DNA of 64,000 bases from Aphrocallistes beatrix. Its lineage: Eukaryota > Porifera > Hexactinellida > Sceptrulophora > Aphrocallistidae. The translations under genes were made by a program, and so were the position numbers. The notes under the pieces are model-generated. The model was not told the DNA's origin and searched no databases. It saw only the letters and a list, made by a program, of their open reading frames with translations. Below, one piece after another: positions 19,770-29,864 of the stretch. Position 1 is the first letter of the stretch, and the number at the start of each line of letters is the position of its first letter. The DNA lies in NCBI GenBank assembly GCA_963281255.1, contig OY725489.1, forward strand, positions 3,906,001-3,970,000. The letters run 5' to 3'.

Positions 19770-20720
19770 AGGAAGATGGTGAAACCTCTAAATCGTTTGT
19801 CTAGAACTACAGAACATAAAAGAAAGATTAGTTCTCGGACTTGTTAAGCTTACCAAATAGCAAGTCGGATATTTTTTCCAATGTAACTTAAATTATTCTA
19901 CATTTTAAAACATTGTATATTTAACCCGCTGACATGCGTAGGATGATCTAGATTATTTAAATTTGTTGGATTGATAGTGCTTGTAACTTTCAATTGAGAT
20001 TCTGGACTTTCATTTAGCATATTTTGGACAAAACTTTTGTCTGAAATCCTAGTGTTATTTATCGTTGGAAAATAATTTCATAATATGGCATAATGATGTT
20101 CCCAATCAATGGTTGTCATGACGCATTCAAAGTATATTTGATGTTTTCATTTATTTCGTTGTTGTTTCAGAATTTGTATTGGGGTCATTTTTGACCCCAC
20201 CCAGTCAAGAGCAGTCTTGCTAAAATTAAAACTGAACCATTTGAATAGTTATGTTTACTTTACATTGTTAGTTATTAGGTTTTGTCCTAATTTGATCTAA
20301 GCATAATACTAGGGATTGTCTATGAGTTTGATTAGTATATTCTGCTATGGCCAATAACATAACGAAAGACAGAATTTGGGTGTGCAGATCCCACAAAATG
20401 GAAGGAGGGGGCTTCTTTCAATGGAAATCGAATAAATAAACTTAAAATGCATATTGTACAAGTAAAATGTTTGCGCATGGACACTCCCAGTCCACTACTC
20501 TACCTCACAGGCTACATTAAAATCCGAATCCATTTAATTTTCCTTACAGCTCCATTTTCGATTATTTGCCTCATTTCTGGATCCACTTTCATAAATTCCA
20601 TAACGGTCTTACATACTCCTATGTATCAGTAAATTAATGGTTTAGTGAACAAACATAGGTTCTTATGGAAGTATGCTTCAAAGATTGATCTACGAAAAGT
20701 TTCATATTTACCATAACCTA
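19770..20720. repeat. Copy of the direct-terminal-repeat element (one end only)
   Basis: From about 19930 to 20720 the sequence parallels 33670-34490 (shared TTGGATTGATAGTGCTTG, GGGGTCATTTTTGACCCCAC, ACAGAATTTGGGTGTGCAGA and the ~190-bp terminal unit). The left terminal repeat is not seen here. Treated as a fossil of the same repeat family. Confidence 0.7.
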
Positions 20721-20779
20721 CATTCCGCAAGGTTGAGTCAAATCATTTTGATATGAGAAATACTTCATTTTTTGATTTG

Positions 20780-21170
20780 ATTTTTTTGTTTAATAAGAAA
20801 TGATTGAGTTGATTGGGCGGGTATGTTGCCGTTGAATGAAATAAATTGATTTGAATGAACTGAAATTTCAATTAAATTGAACTGAACTGAATTGAACTCA
20901 GAGGGGTAGACAAGGACCTGCCGGGGCCTGCCCACAGGCCCAGTATAGTTTGCTACAGTCCCTCGGCAGGCCAGGCTCAGTTCAACTGGATATGCCTCTG
21001 TTATTTGAACTGAATGAATTGAATTGAATTGAATTGAACTGAATTAAATTAAATTGAATATTGAATTGAATTGAATTGATTTGATTTGATTTGATTAGAA
21101 TTGAATTGATTTGATTTGATTTAGTGTATATTATGTAAATGATCTGATGAAATAGCACACACAAAATAAT
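20780..21170. repeat. TTGAA/TTGAT microsatellite with a GC-rich insert
   Basis: Pentamer runs of TTGAA and TTGAT. Between about 20896 and 21000 a GC-rich block starts CAGAGGGGTAGACAAG and ends ATATGCCTCTG, reminiscent of a short hAT-like MITE, though a convincing 8-bp duplication was not found in the repetitive flanks. Confidence 0.8.
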
Positions 21171-21223
21171 TCAAATCATTGAGTTTGATACAACCCTGCT
21201 AGTACTTGACATTGTATTTATAA

Positions 21224-21918
21224 CAAGCGCGCTTCGCTTGCTTGCGCTGCCCGACTGGCAGACACTTCGTGTCCGCAGTAGGCTCCCTTCCGTCGCCTGA
21301 GGTCACATTGGTTAATAATATGATATATACCCTCGGATGGCTTGGGGTATTTCCTATTATAGTAAATACCCCAAATTTGTTATGGCTTCCCCATTGAAAA
21401 TGGCTTAAACCGGAAATGACGCAACACATTCCTGTGGCAAGCGAAGGTTAATTAAGTATAAGGGAGATAGCATCTCTAAATATGTATGTCCAACTGGTAT
21501 AATCGATATCACTCGAAAAATCACAAAATTTGTCCATTTGAAATTTTTTGATGCGTAATGATGACGTCATAACAGAGTGATGAGTCATCATTTTTTGATG
21601 ATAGTTGTATCATATGCGAGGTATGTTAGTATACAGATTCTATTAAAATTTCAGCTTCCTATCTCCTATAATGGCTGAATTATGCTCGAATAACTGTATT
21701 GCTTAACTTTTAAAAATGTGACAATGACGTCATAATTCCATGATGAGTTGACATTTTGGTCTGAGCTCAGAACTTACTGGAGCCATAGCCAAAAGACTAC
21801 CACATGCCAAAAATTAGCTTTCTGTGCCCGCCAGTTTCTTCAATCAATTCGTTACAGAGATATATATATAAATAAATATATAAATAAATATACATTAATC
21901 GAGTTTTAATAGTAAGGA
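21224..21918 (-). repeat. Family A copy, minus strand
   Basis: Runs from CAAGCGCGCTTCGCTTGC at 21224 to the 5' block ending AATAGTAAGGA at 21918. About 130 bp of unrelated sequence (21310-21445) lie between the hairpin end and the body. Two TGACGTCA sites are intact. It abuts a plus-strand copy head-to-head. Confidence 0.8.
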
Positions 21919-22322
21919 TATATATATATATATGTAACGAATTGATTGAAGAAACTACTTGGCCCAGAAAGCTGATTTTTGGTATGTGGGAGTCTTTTGG
22001 CTATGGCTCCAGTAAGTTCTGAGCTCATAGCAAAATGTCGACTCATCATGGAATTATGACGCCATTGTCACATTTTAAAAGTTAAGCAACACAGTTATTT
22101 GAGCATAACTCAGCCATTATAGGAGGTAGAAGGCTGGAATTTTAATTGAATCTGTATACTAACATGCCTCACATATGATGCAACTATAATCAAAAAAATG
22201 ATGCCTCATCACTTTGTTATGACATCATCATTACTCATCAAAATTTTATAAATTGATAATTATAGTGATTTTTCTTGTGATAGCACTTATTAATGACAGG
22301 CCGCGCAGCTCAAGCAAGCGAT
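21919..22322 (+). repeat. Family A copy, plus strand, head-to-head with the previous one
   Basis: Begins directly in the TA tract with no 5' block of its own, runs through the body (first CRE changed to TGACGCCA, second to TGACATCA) and ends at a shortened GCGCAGCTCAAGCAAGCG. The foldback structure at 22323 follows immediately. Confidence 0.75.
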
Positions 22323-22723
22323 AATTGTGCATTTTATCATAAAAGCATGAGACTTGCCATGCAACTATATTGAACCTTTCTAAAGATTTTCAGTTGTGGA
22401 CCCATCGCGAAAAGTCGCTCAGAAAAAAATCCCCCCCGTCCGTCCGTCGGACCCATGGGGTGAGGGTTATTTTTTCAAATCTTATTAAATCTTTTTTAAT
22501 AGCGATATTCGCATTCTGCATCAAATTTCCGTTAATTTAATGGGTCACATGTATAAATTCCGACTACTTTTGAGAATGGAGTGTTGTCACTTTCCAAATT
22601 TGCTTTGTCGTTGCCATGGACGAAAAATTGCCAGAATTATTTCAGCATTTACGTAATTCGATTTATTTCTATTGTCGTAAGTTCTCCTCAGGTATCTATC
22701 AATGTATAGAGCTGTCAAAACAC

Positions 22724-22940
22724 CACTGGCGTAACCAGGATATAATTTATGGTAGTGCGCGGACACGTTGCGGTGGTGCGCTGTAGTAACAGTCTCAAAA
22801 AAAGTAGTTAGATATAATATATTTAGTTATTTAACTACTATGTGGCACATTTTATTAGTAACACATTATTTACGAAGGTAGTTACTATCAGTAGTTGTGC
22901 ACACGTTTGGTAATTGTGCACCACCTTGGCTACGCCTCTG
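22724..22940. mobile_element. hAT-like MITE in the left arm
   Basis: Ends CACTGGCGTAACCAGG and CCTTGGCTACGCCTCTG are inverted. Its outer part also occurs in the right foldback arm (to 25121), so it was there before the arms were duplicated. No clear 8-bp duplication was read. Confidence 0.55.
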
Positions 22941-23184
22941 TAATAATTTCTGGTGATTAAAATTTGCAGGGGTTACAATCCATAAAACAATCTAACCATC
23001 CAACCTTAAACATAACAAGTTTAACACCATTATACTGAAGAGGGTAGAACTCAACAAGTCAAGAAGAACCAGCGTATTTTCATTCAAATCGTTGAGCTTC
23101 AAGATGTGCAAAATCTTAGTCAGAATGTAGATCTGCTATGCATAACACAAGTTCTGCAAATGCTATTCCTTGAAATATTCTGTA

Positions 23185-24182
23185 TACTCCGCTTAATAGA
23201 CCCGCCGGTTAATCGGGCCAACCGCTTAATTGGGTCAATGTTTTAGGAACTTAATCATACCAATATAAGCTAATACAAATATTTCATTTAATCGGGTCAA
23301 GCCATGTTTTAAACCAATCCAAAATTGTTTAATCTGGTCAAAGTTTCGGCTAATCGAGCCAATATTCGTTCAATCAAATCAACTTACAGTTAATTGGGTC
23401 AGAATATGAGGATAATTGAGTCAAAGTTTATCTTAGCACCTTAGAGTGTACCGTAAGGACCCAGGAATATTATAAAGGTATACTATCCTACTAGCTACTA
23501 TTATACGTATAGCATGTCGTGATACTATTGTATGATACATAGAGTATGCAGGACGTTAGTATATTACAGTGGTTCTCAACGGGGGCGATACCGCCTCCCG
23601 GTGGGCGTTCAGATAATTTAGGGGGGCGCTAGTTGAAAAGGGGGCGGTGAGGGGGCGCTAGGAAAATATTTCTTTCATAATAAATTATTTGTATAACTTT
23701 GGATTGAAGAATAATTTGATCGAGAGGATAACATAGAGGAGAGTATTATCATAAATTACTGAACCGAATGTGGCAAAACTTGTAGGCGAGCACCAATGTC
23801 AGGGATTCCATTAATCAGGAACCTCATTAATAATAAAATTTTGGATATTTCTACTATGCATTTATAATTTGATACATAACAAATTAATACATGTGTGATC
23901 TAAATTTGTAGCCTGTTTATTCAATAATACGAGAAGGGGGGCACTGGAAAATTTTTAAATACATAAGGGGGCGATAAGTGAAAAAGGTTGAGAAACACTG
24001 GTATATTATTTATATCACCCGCGTAGAATGTACTACATATTGCACTAGAAAACTTAAGAATATATATTTAACCTCGCAAAATAGCATAATTCCGGTTAAT
24101 AGGGTTCTTCCCTTTTAACTACTCTTGGACCCTCTTAAGCGCAGTCAAACTACTCTTGGACCCTCTAAAGCGGAGTCAACTG
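23185..24182. mobile_element. Tigger/pogo-like element, non-autonomous, split by a hAT MITE
   Basis: The left end ACTCCGCTTAATAGACCC and the right end (complement of CTAAAGCGGAGTCAACTG) are inverted. Internal stretches repeat TTAATCGGGTCAA-like motifs, which is usual for this group of elements. No transposase frame. A 434-bp hAT MITE sits at 23567-24000. Confidence 0.6.
23567..24000. mobile_element. hAT MITE with 8-bp duplication, 434 bp
   Basis: Ends CAGTGGTTCTCAACGGGGG and GGTTGAGAAACACTG, flanked by a perfect duplication GTATATTA (23559-23566 and 24001-24008). The CAGTGGTTCTCAAC start is shared by many animal hAT elements. No coding capacity. Confidence 0.92.
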
Positions 24183-24271
24183 TATTATCAATGTTTTCGA
24201 AAGGAATTGCGTGTACGTCATCGCATTTCCTTCGAAAACATTGATTCATGCCAATAGTGCATTTCCTTTCA

Positions 24272-24317
24272 GGAGCTGCACTAAAAATGTCGGTCGATTG
24301 ACGGATAGTGCAGCTCC
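24272..24317. repeat. Fused ends of family C (snap-back remnant)
   Basis: GGAGCTGCACTA is joined through AAAATGTCGGTCG to TAGTGCAGCTCC, the two family C ends with nothing between them. Just upstream, 24190-24245, another inverted repeat (ATGTTTTCGAAAGGAA and its complement) surrounds a TACGTCATCG core. Confidence 0.65.
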
Positions 24318-24365
24318 AGTAGAGCAATTGGCATTATATTTGTCAAAATAAGGCCACTGTTATAG

Positions 24366-24702
24366 TTGGAAAGCTGTTTCAGCTCCGCCGCCCGCATATA
24401 AATCTGGCTACCGCATCATTTTGTCATTATTACATCATTTTTTCTTCTTTTCCAACTGTATTTGTGGACTGTTCAACATTTTTATTGCATCGCTCTTAGA
24501 ATGAATAATGAAAAAAAAGTTTTACTATTCATCATACTACTATTACTACCATTTTTGAAGAATCACGATTTTTTATGGAATCATACACCTAATTATTGAT
24601 TGAATAATAGGTATTTTACGTCATCAAATATGAGATAATGATAATGAAGTACCGCCCACCCGCGTCATGGAACGTTTTCGGCGAGCTGAAACAAGTTTCC
24701 AA
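24366..24702. mobile_element. Short TIR element (TTGGAAAGCTGTTTCAGC)
   Basis: The left end TTGGAAAGCTGTTTCAGCTC and the right end (complement of GGCGAGCTGAAACAAGTTTC) are inverted repeats around a non-coding 290-bp core. The superfamily was not assigned. Confidence 0.6.
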
Positions 24703-25544
24703 CAAACAGTAACCTAAACTATAAATACATGTTGATATGCTATTCACAATTAAATATACATACTAAAGTTTTCTAGGTACGAAAATAGAAATCTACGTAG
24801 TCAATACCCCATAATGGACGTTGTACTTTTCTGACATAAGATATTAATTTAAGTAAAATGTATGAAAATATGATCACTTTGTTATGTTAAATATTTATTA
24901 TATTCAGCAAAGACTTTTGTAAATAATGTATGAGAGATTAATGTGATAATTGCTAATAAAATGTGCCACATAGTAGTTAAATAACTAATTATAAGGTTCT
25001 TTAACAAAAGATTTCATAACTAAATTGACTATATCAAATCTACTTTTTTGAGAATGTTACTACATCGCACCACCGCAACGTACCCGAGCACCGCCATAAA
25101 TTATATCCTGGTTACACCAGTGATTGTTTTGACAGCTCTATACATTGATAGATACCTGAGGAGAACTTACGACAATAGAAATAATCGAATTACGTAAACA
25201 CTGAAATAATTCTGGCAATTTTCCATCCATAGCAACGACAAAGCAAATTTGGAATGTGAAAATTCCATTCTCAAAAGTAGTCTGAATTTATTCATGTGAC
25301 CCTTTAAATTAACGGAAATTTGATGCAGAATGCGAATATCGCTATTAAAAAAGATTTAATAAGATTTGAAAAAATAACCCTCACCCCATGGGTCCGACGG
25401 ACGGACGGGGGGGATTTTTTTCTGAGCGACTTTTCGCGATGGGTCCACAACTGAAAATCTTTAGAAAGGTTCAATATAGTTGCATAGCAAGTCTCATACT
25501 TTTATGATAAAATACACAATTCTTGCATATATTTACACATATCG

Positions 25545-25640
25545 CCTGGACTAATGGCCAAAAGACTTTCACATGCCAGAAATTAGCTTTCTGCGCCTTG
25601 CAGTTTCTTCAATCAATTCGTTACAGATATATATATATGG
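25545..25640 (-). repeat. Family A 5' fragment
   Basis: Contains GGCCAAAAGACTTTCACATG, GCAGTTTCTTCAATCAATTC and a TA tract, the 5' third of family A in reverse. It ends at the foldback right arm. Confidence 0.7.
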
Positions 25641-25652
25641 GTGAGGCTATTG

Positions 25653-25711
25653 CCACCGACCGGTCGGTGGTAATAAGATCCATTTATTAATGACATCGAC
25701 CGGTCGGTGAT
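25653..25711. repeat. Pair of ACCGGT palindromes
   Basis: CCACCGACCGGTCGGTGG (25653-25670) is a perfect 18-bp palindrome, repeated imperfectly at about 25695-25711. The same palindrome is the core of the 44-bp satellite at 28396-28720. Confidence 0.8.
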
Positions 25712-25859
25712 AATAACTTAATAAGTCATATGCAGTGTTCTCCCCAAGTCGTTTTGGCGTATCTGTTCCGATACGGCTTTTGAGCGGAATATTTAGCGGC
25801 CGATACGTTTTCGGGTAAAAGGATATCGGACGACACACCCTTGAACAGTCGTGGGTCTC

Positions 25860-26304
25860 CTGGGCCGGGGCCACCGGGGGGGTATCATGGGTGTCCGGCA
25901 TAGGCGTAAATTTTATCCCGGCTCTTTCGGGCCGCCCGGTCACTATGACTCAGGGCCGATCCATTGATCGATCGGGCCGTATTTACGAATTGAGGGCCGT
26001 AGTTCATGTATTGTAAGGGCCATAGGCGCCGAATATGGGGTGGTCAGGGAGGGTATACCCCTCCTGACACCAGTGGGTTTCGGCGCCCGTGGTAAGGGCC
26101 TACCAAGTAAAGACCAGGTAGCACCCGGCATTCTTTCTGGGCTGCGCGGTCATTACCGGGTGACCGGGTGGGTTACGACGCCTATGGTGTCGGGACACCC
26201 ACTTCCCATAAAATTTCTAATAGAGACCCAATATAGTGGACACCCACTGCCTCAATGGTTGTATTGTGGACACCCACTGTCTGGAAGACTTGTCGCCGGC
26301 CATG
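25860..26304. mobile_element. GC-rich hAT-like MITE interrupted by another
   Basis: Outer ends CTGGGCCGGGGCCACC and GTCGCCGGCCATG resemble those at 45590-45749, and both elements contain GGACACCCACTG units. A second MITE (25899-26186) is inserted near the left end. Around this lies sequence starting CAGTGTTCTCCCCAAG (25733), a hAT-like start whose partner I did not find. Confidence 0.55.
25899..26186. mobile_element. GC-rich hAT-like MITE, 288 bp
   Basis: Starts CATAGGCGTAAATTTTATC and ends GTTACGACGCCTATG, with an 8-bp duplication GTGTCCGG/GTGTCGGG (25891-25898, 26187-26194; one mismatch). Same family as 5252-5504. Confidence 0.75.
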
Positions 26305-26525
26305 GCCTCTCTAGGCCATTAAGAGTATATTGGACCGATACATCAACCATTCGGAAGGGGTATCGTCCGATTTCCCTTTGAATATCGAAGGGATTTCTGC
26401 TAGAATAAAAACTATGTCTAAGGCAGAAAAACAGGATCCGATATTCGGAGAAACTAATTTAGTACTGAACAGTTAATATTTGATAATTATATTAGTACAG
26501 GGTGTTATAGATCTCAAGGAACAGT

Positions 26526-26550
26526 CAAATGCTGGTTTGACCAGCATTTG
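26526..26550. repeat. Perfect short hairpin
   Basis: An 11-bp stem CAAATGCTGGT / ACCAGCATTTG around a 3-base loop. The motif ACCAGCATTTGG recurs alone at about 27503, on the other side of the Tigger MITE, hinting that 26500-27540 is one element whose limits I could not fix. Confidence 0.5.
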
Positions 26551-26632
26551 AAATCAAAACCAGCTTTATCAGAGTGGATACAAAACTCATTTTATTCATT
26601 TGTAACTTAAATTATTTATTCAATCTCATATA

Positions 26633-27381
26633 CAGTGGAGCCTCCAATAACGGCCCCTCCGAATAGCGGACAACCTTTAAATAACGGACAACCCTCTTGA
26701 TACGGATTGAATCTAGCATATGTCTAATAGAAATGCAACTCTAAAAAGCGGACAGTGATTGGGTCCCGAATTGAATTATTAGTACTTTTTTGCCTCCGAA
26801 TAACGGACAAATGCATCTTGTATATGATATCTAAATAATGATACGCCATGAATCCATGATAGTTGAATTTTATCATTACCAGAGTATATGTATAATATTA
26901 CGATATATACAATTCCATTGGTCTTCAAAGAGTCAACTATTTCTTTCATTTTATCAATGTATTCTCTGGGTCCGTAAAGCCGATAGATACACGGGTTTTC
27001 TTTTCCATAACCAGCTCCTATATAAATTTCCCCCTGTCACTTTTGCTTAAGCGATTTAGAAATCGAGACATGTATGGTGCGATATTATAAGGTACATGTC
27101 CTACAATAGTCTCTTCAATATGAACCGTTATTGTCCAATCTCCTAATTGCTTAATATCTAATTGTCTAGTTCACTAATTGTCCATGTTCACCATTTGTCC
27201 ACTAGGGACCCCTGCGGACTATTAGTGAGATCATTAATTATGCACGTACTATGATTTAGGGATGCATTAGCACTACTATTTGAGAGTGTTTTAATGTACT
27301 ATTAGCTAATATAAGGCTCGACCTCCGAATAGCGGAAAACGACTCTGGTCCCAAAGTGTCCGTTGTTCAGAGGCTCTACTG
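26633..27381. mobile_element. Tigger/pogo-like MITE, 749 bp
   Basis: Ends CAGTGGAGCCTCCAATAACG and the complement of TTGTTCAGAGGCTCTACTG, each flanked by TA. Internal copies of CCGAATAGCGGACAAC occur. No transposase. Confidence 0.85.
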
Positions 27382-27537
27382 TACGCGTATACTTACTTTC
27401 TACAATAAATTACTCACTTTTGATAGTATTTTAATGTATAATAGCTAATTCCATTTATATGGACATTTTTAAATTTATGATTGGTGTCAGGACCAGCATT
27501 TGGACCCTGCCAAGCTGGGATCTATGATGATGTATAC

Positions 27538-27843
27538 AGTAGATGCTGGATATAAGAAGAACGTCTATAAGAACATATCGGACATAAGAACATTCTACTC
27601 TAAAACCAATGGCGTCGGGCCGCCTTAAAAGTGGTCAGGCCCATGGCTTAAGTTGTATATAAGTGGTCAGGCCCATGGACCAATATGCATTACCATCTTC
27701 TAAAAGTAGTCAGGCCATGGCCTGACTGGCCTGACCGCTTCCACCGCCCATTTAAACGGTTGGCATATATCCTATACAATTTATGCCTGTTGTAAGAACA
27801 TTAAATACAGTTCCCGACGATGTTCTTAGCATCGACTTTACTA
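27538..27843. mobile_element. Tigger-like MITE with inner GC-rich insert
   Basis: The left end CAGTAGATGCTGGATATAAG and the right end (complement of ATGTTCTTAGCATCGACTTT) are inverted and imperfect. Inside, a GC-rich block with repeated GTGGTCAGGCCCATGG (about 27609-27765) looks like a separate small insertion. Confidence 0.5.
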
Positions 27844-27853
27844 GAATACCAAT

Positions 27854-28320
27854 CACCTACCTATAGTATTCGTACTTGTACATCCCAAACTTTTCCATAC
27901 AAATAATTATAAAATGAGTATCGAGTATATGTATTTTTGGGGGACAATAGCATCTGGTTGCAAACAGCTATCCTCTATTTAGCTTCAAATTCGTTTTATA
28001 AACATATCTATTACTCAAATTCATGCTTATGGTTAAAAATTTTGTATGCCACCTTGAACCACCAACGCAATCATGTATAATAGTAATTACAAGTGACATT
28101 TGGTACAAAGTAGCATAGTCTGAAAATTTTGCGCTACGATGAGTAATCAGGTTGTAAGTTCCTAAAGTAAGTAATTCGAATGTGTAGGAAACGAATTTGA
28201 AGATAAATAGAGTACATATTTGTAATTAAATGCTATATACGTACTCCGTAAATAAACACTCAACTTATAACAATTTGAATGGCAACCTTTAGGTGTACGA
28301 ATGCTTTTGGTAGGACAATG
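27854..28320. mobile_element. Tc1-type MITE, second copy
   Basis: Ends CACCTACCTATAGTATTCGT and the complement of AATGCTTTTGGTAGGACAAT. Size and inner landmarks match the 1218-1693 element, but it is more diverged. Confidence 0.65.
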
Positions 28321-28395
28321 TACTAAATGAGAGAAACATGACTACAAGTGTGAGATAACTACATTTAGTTATCGTCGGTGGCAATAACCAATCTG

Positions 28396-28720
28396 TGGCT
28401 CTTATTGCCACCGATCGGTCGGTGGCAATAGCCATTCTGTGGCTCTTATTGCCACCTACCGGTCAGTGGCAATAGCCATTCTGTGGCTCTTATTGCCACC
28501 TACCGGTCAGTGGCAATAGCCATTCTGTGGCTCTTATTGCCACCTACCGGAGAGTGGCAATAGCCATTCTGTGGCTCTTATTGCCACCTACCGGTCAGTG
28601 GCAATAGCCATTCTGTGGCTCTTATTGCCACCTACCGGAGAGTGGCAATAGCCATTCTGTGGCTCTTATTGCCACCTACCGGAGAGTGGCAATAGCCATT
28701 CTATGGCTCTTATTGCCATT
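28396..28720. repeat. Palindromic satellite, 44-bp unit, ~7.4 copies
   Basis: Each unit holds TTATTGCCACCTACCGG then a short asymmetry and GTGGCAATAGCCATTCTGTG. The start-to-start distance is exactly 44 bp (28401, 28445, 28489). Every unit is an imperfect hairpin around ACCGGT. Units alternate between GGTCAGTGG and GGAGAGTGG variants, so a two-unit period is visible. Confidence 0.95.
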
Positions 28721-28741
28721 TGGGTGTGCAAACCGGGAACG

Positions 28742-28868
28742 CGGAATTTGACCAACGAATAAGTAGGAATTTGACCAACGAATAAATAGTAATTTGACCA
28801 ACGAATAAATAGGAATTTGACCAACGAATAATTAGTAATTTGACCATCGAATAAATAGTAATTTGACC
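28742..28868. repeat. Tandem repeat, 23-bp unit
   Basis: About five and a half copies of AATTTGACCAACGAATAAAT plus three bases, directly after the palindromic satellite. Confidence 0.95.
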
Positions 28869-28918
28869 CACACACGAAGGGGATAGCGGAATTTAAAGGT
28901 CACCCAGAGGAGGAGTGT

Positions 28919-29484
28919 TTTTAGTGCAGCTCCTATTATAGGAGATGCCCTTATGGCATGGACGGCGTTCTACGTCCGTCCGCACGCTCGACCCTGCGAA
29001 ATATAACAGTCCGATTGCTAGCAAATTTGTTATGTAGAATCCATATATAGTGGAGATGATCACCTGAAATTACTTTCGCGAAATTTCACCATTTCCGGTT
29101 TTGGAAGGTATATATCCATATTTTCACACCTTTACCAATAATCTATGTCTGAAGATATAATTGAGATCTCAACAGTTAATATAGGGTAACCCACTATGTA
29201 GAATTCGATTTTTCCACTTTCGAAATAATAATGTGCATATTTGAGGTGTGAATGACATATCTAAATATATACATATTTCCACACCTTTTACAAAATTTTG
29301 CGATTTAATATAGAAACGAGTTCTCAACGGCTAATATATGGAATCCACTATGTAGAATCAGATTTTCGCATTTAGAATGCTCTAGTATGCATAATGCAAG
29401 TGTATCAATGTGAATTTTGGGTTTGATACCTTGTGTAGTGTCTTCCTGGAGCTGCACTATCGGTCTGTCGACCGACACTTTTTT
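28919..29484 (+). repeat. Family C copy, complete
   Basis: Begins TTAGTGCAGCTCCTATTATA and ends GGAGCTGCACTATCGG followed by TCTGTCGACCGACA. The first 60 bp fold into hairpins (GCTCCTATTATAGGAG, GGACGGCGTTCTACGTCC). The inner part has repeated TTTCACACCTTTTAC motifs. No coding frame. The ends AGTGCAGCTCC/GGAGCTGCACT are inverted, but no superfamily could be assigned. Confidence 0.75.
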
Positions 29485-29674
29485 GTGATATGGAAAGTAA
29501 TGAGTGAAGAGTGTGTGTTTTTTTTATTGTATATATTTTGAAGTGATTTTAGGTGATTTTAGTGATTTGGAGATTTTTTTGCATTGAAAAGTGAGAGAAT
29601 TTTACAAGGATTAGTGAACAAAGATTTGGAATGATGAATTTGATTGAAAATTACACGATTGGAATGATCAACCT
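29485..29674. other. Spacer, nothing recognised
   Basis: AT-rich, with a poly-T run; no gene or shared repeat. Confidence 0.4.
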
Positions 29675-29864
29675 CAGTGGCGGAGCCAGATCTTGACTTC
29701 AACCTGGGCACACTCAACCACTTTTAAACATTACTGGGGCATTATTGTTATTGGTAGTATACTATAGTCAAACGATCATGTATTATAATAGTGTACGTAC
29801 TGGGTATATTAAAGTACAAATAAGTTCTAAATATAATCCAACTGATTGAAACAAATCACAACAA

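Larger units (their letters stand above)
22323..25521. mobile_element. Foldback element, ~550-bp inverted arms, 3.2 kb
   Basis: Left arm 22323 to about 22880 and right arm about 24950 to 25521 are inverted complements over their whole length. The termini are AATTGTGCATTTTATCATAA on the left and its near complement on the right. Both arms carry a CCCCCCCGTCCGTCCGTCGG block (22426, 25393) and part of a hAT-like MITE. The 2-kb centre is made of other elements (Tigger 23185-24182, hAT MITE 23567-24000, a TIR element 24366-24702). No transposase gene is present. Both flanks are family A sequence, so it interrupts or adjoins a family A copy. Confidence 0.75.

Noticed and set aside
20982-21164. Frame with NQINSIQFN repeats
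   Set aside because: Translation of the TTGAA/TTGAT microsatellite.
28396-28720. Regularly spaced palindromic repeats resembling a CRISPR array
   Set aside because: The whole 44-bp unit repeats without unique spacers, and the setting is an animal-type genome with no Cas genes.
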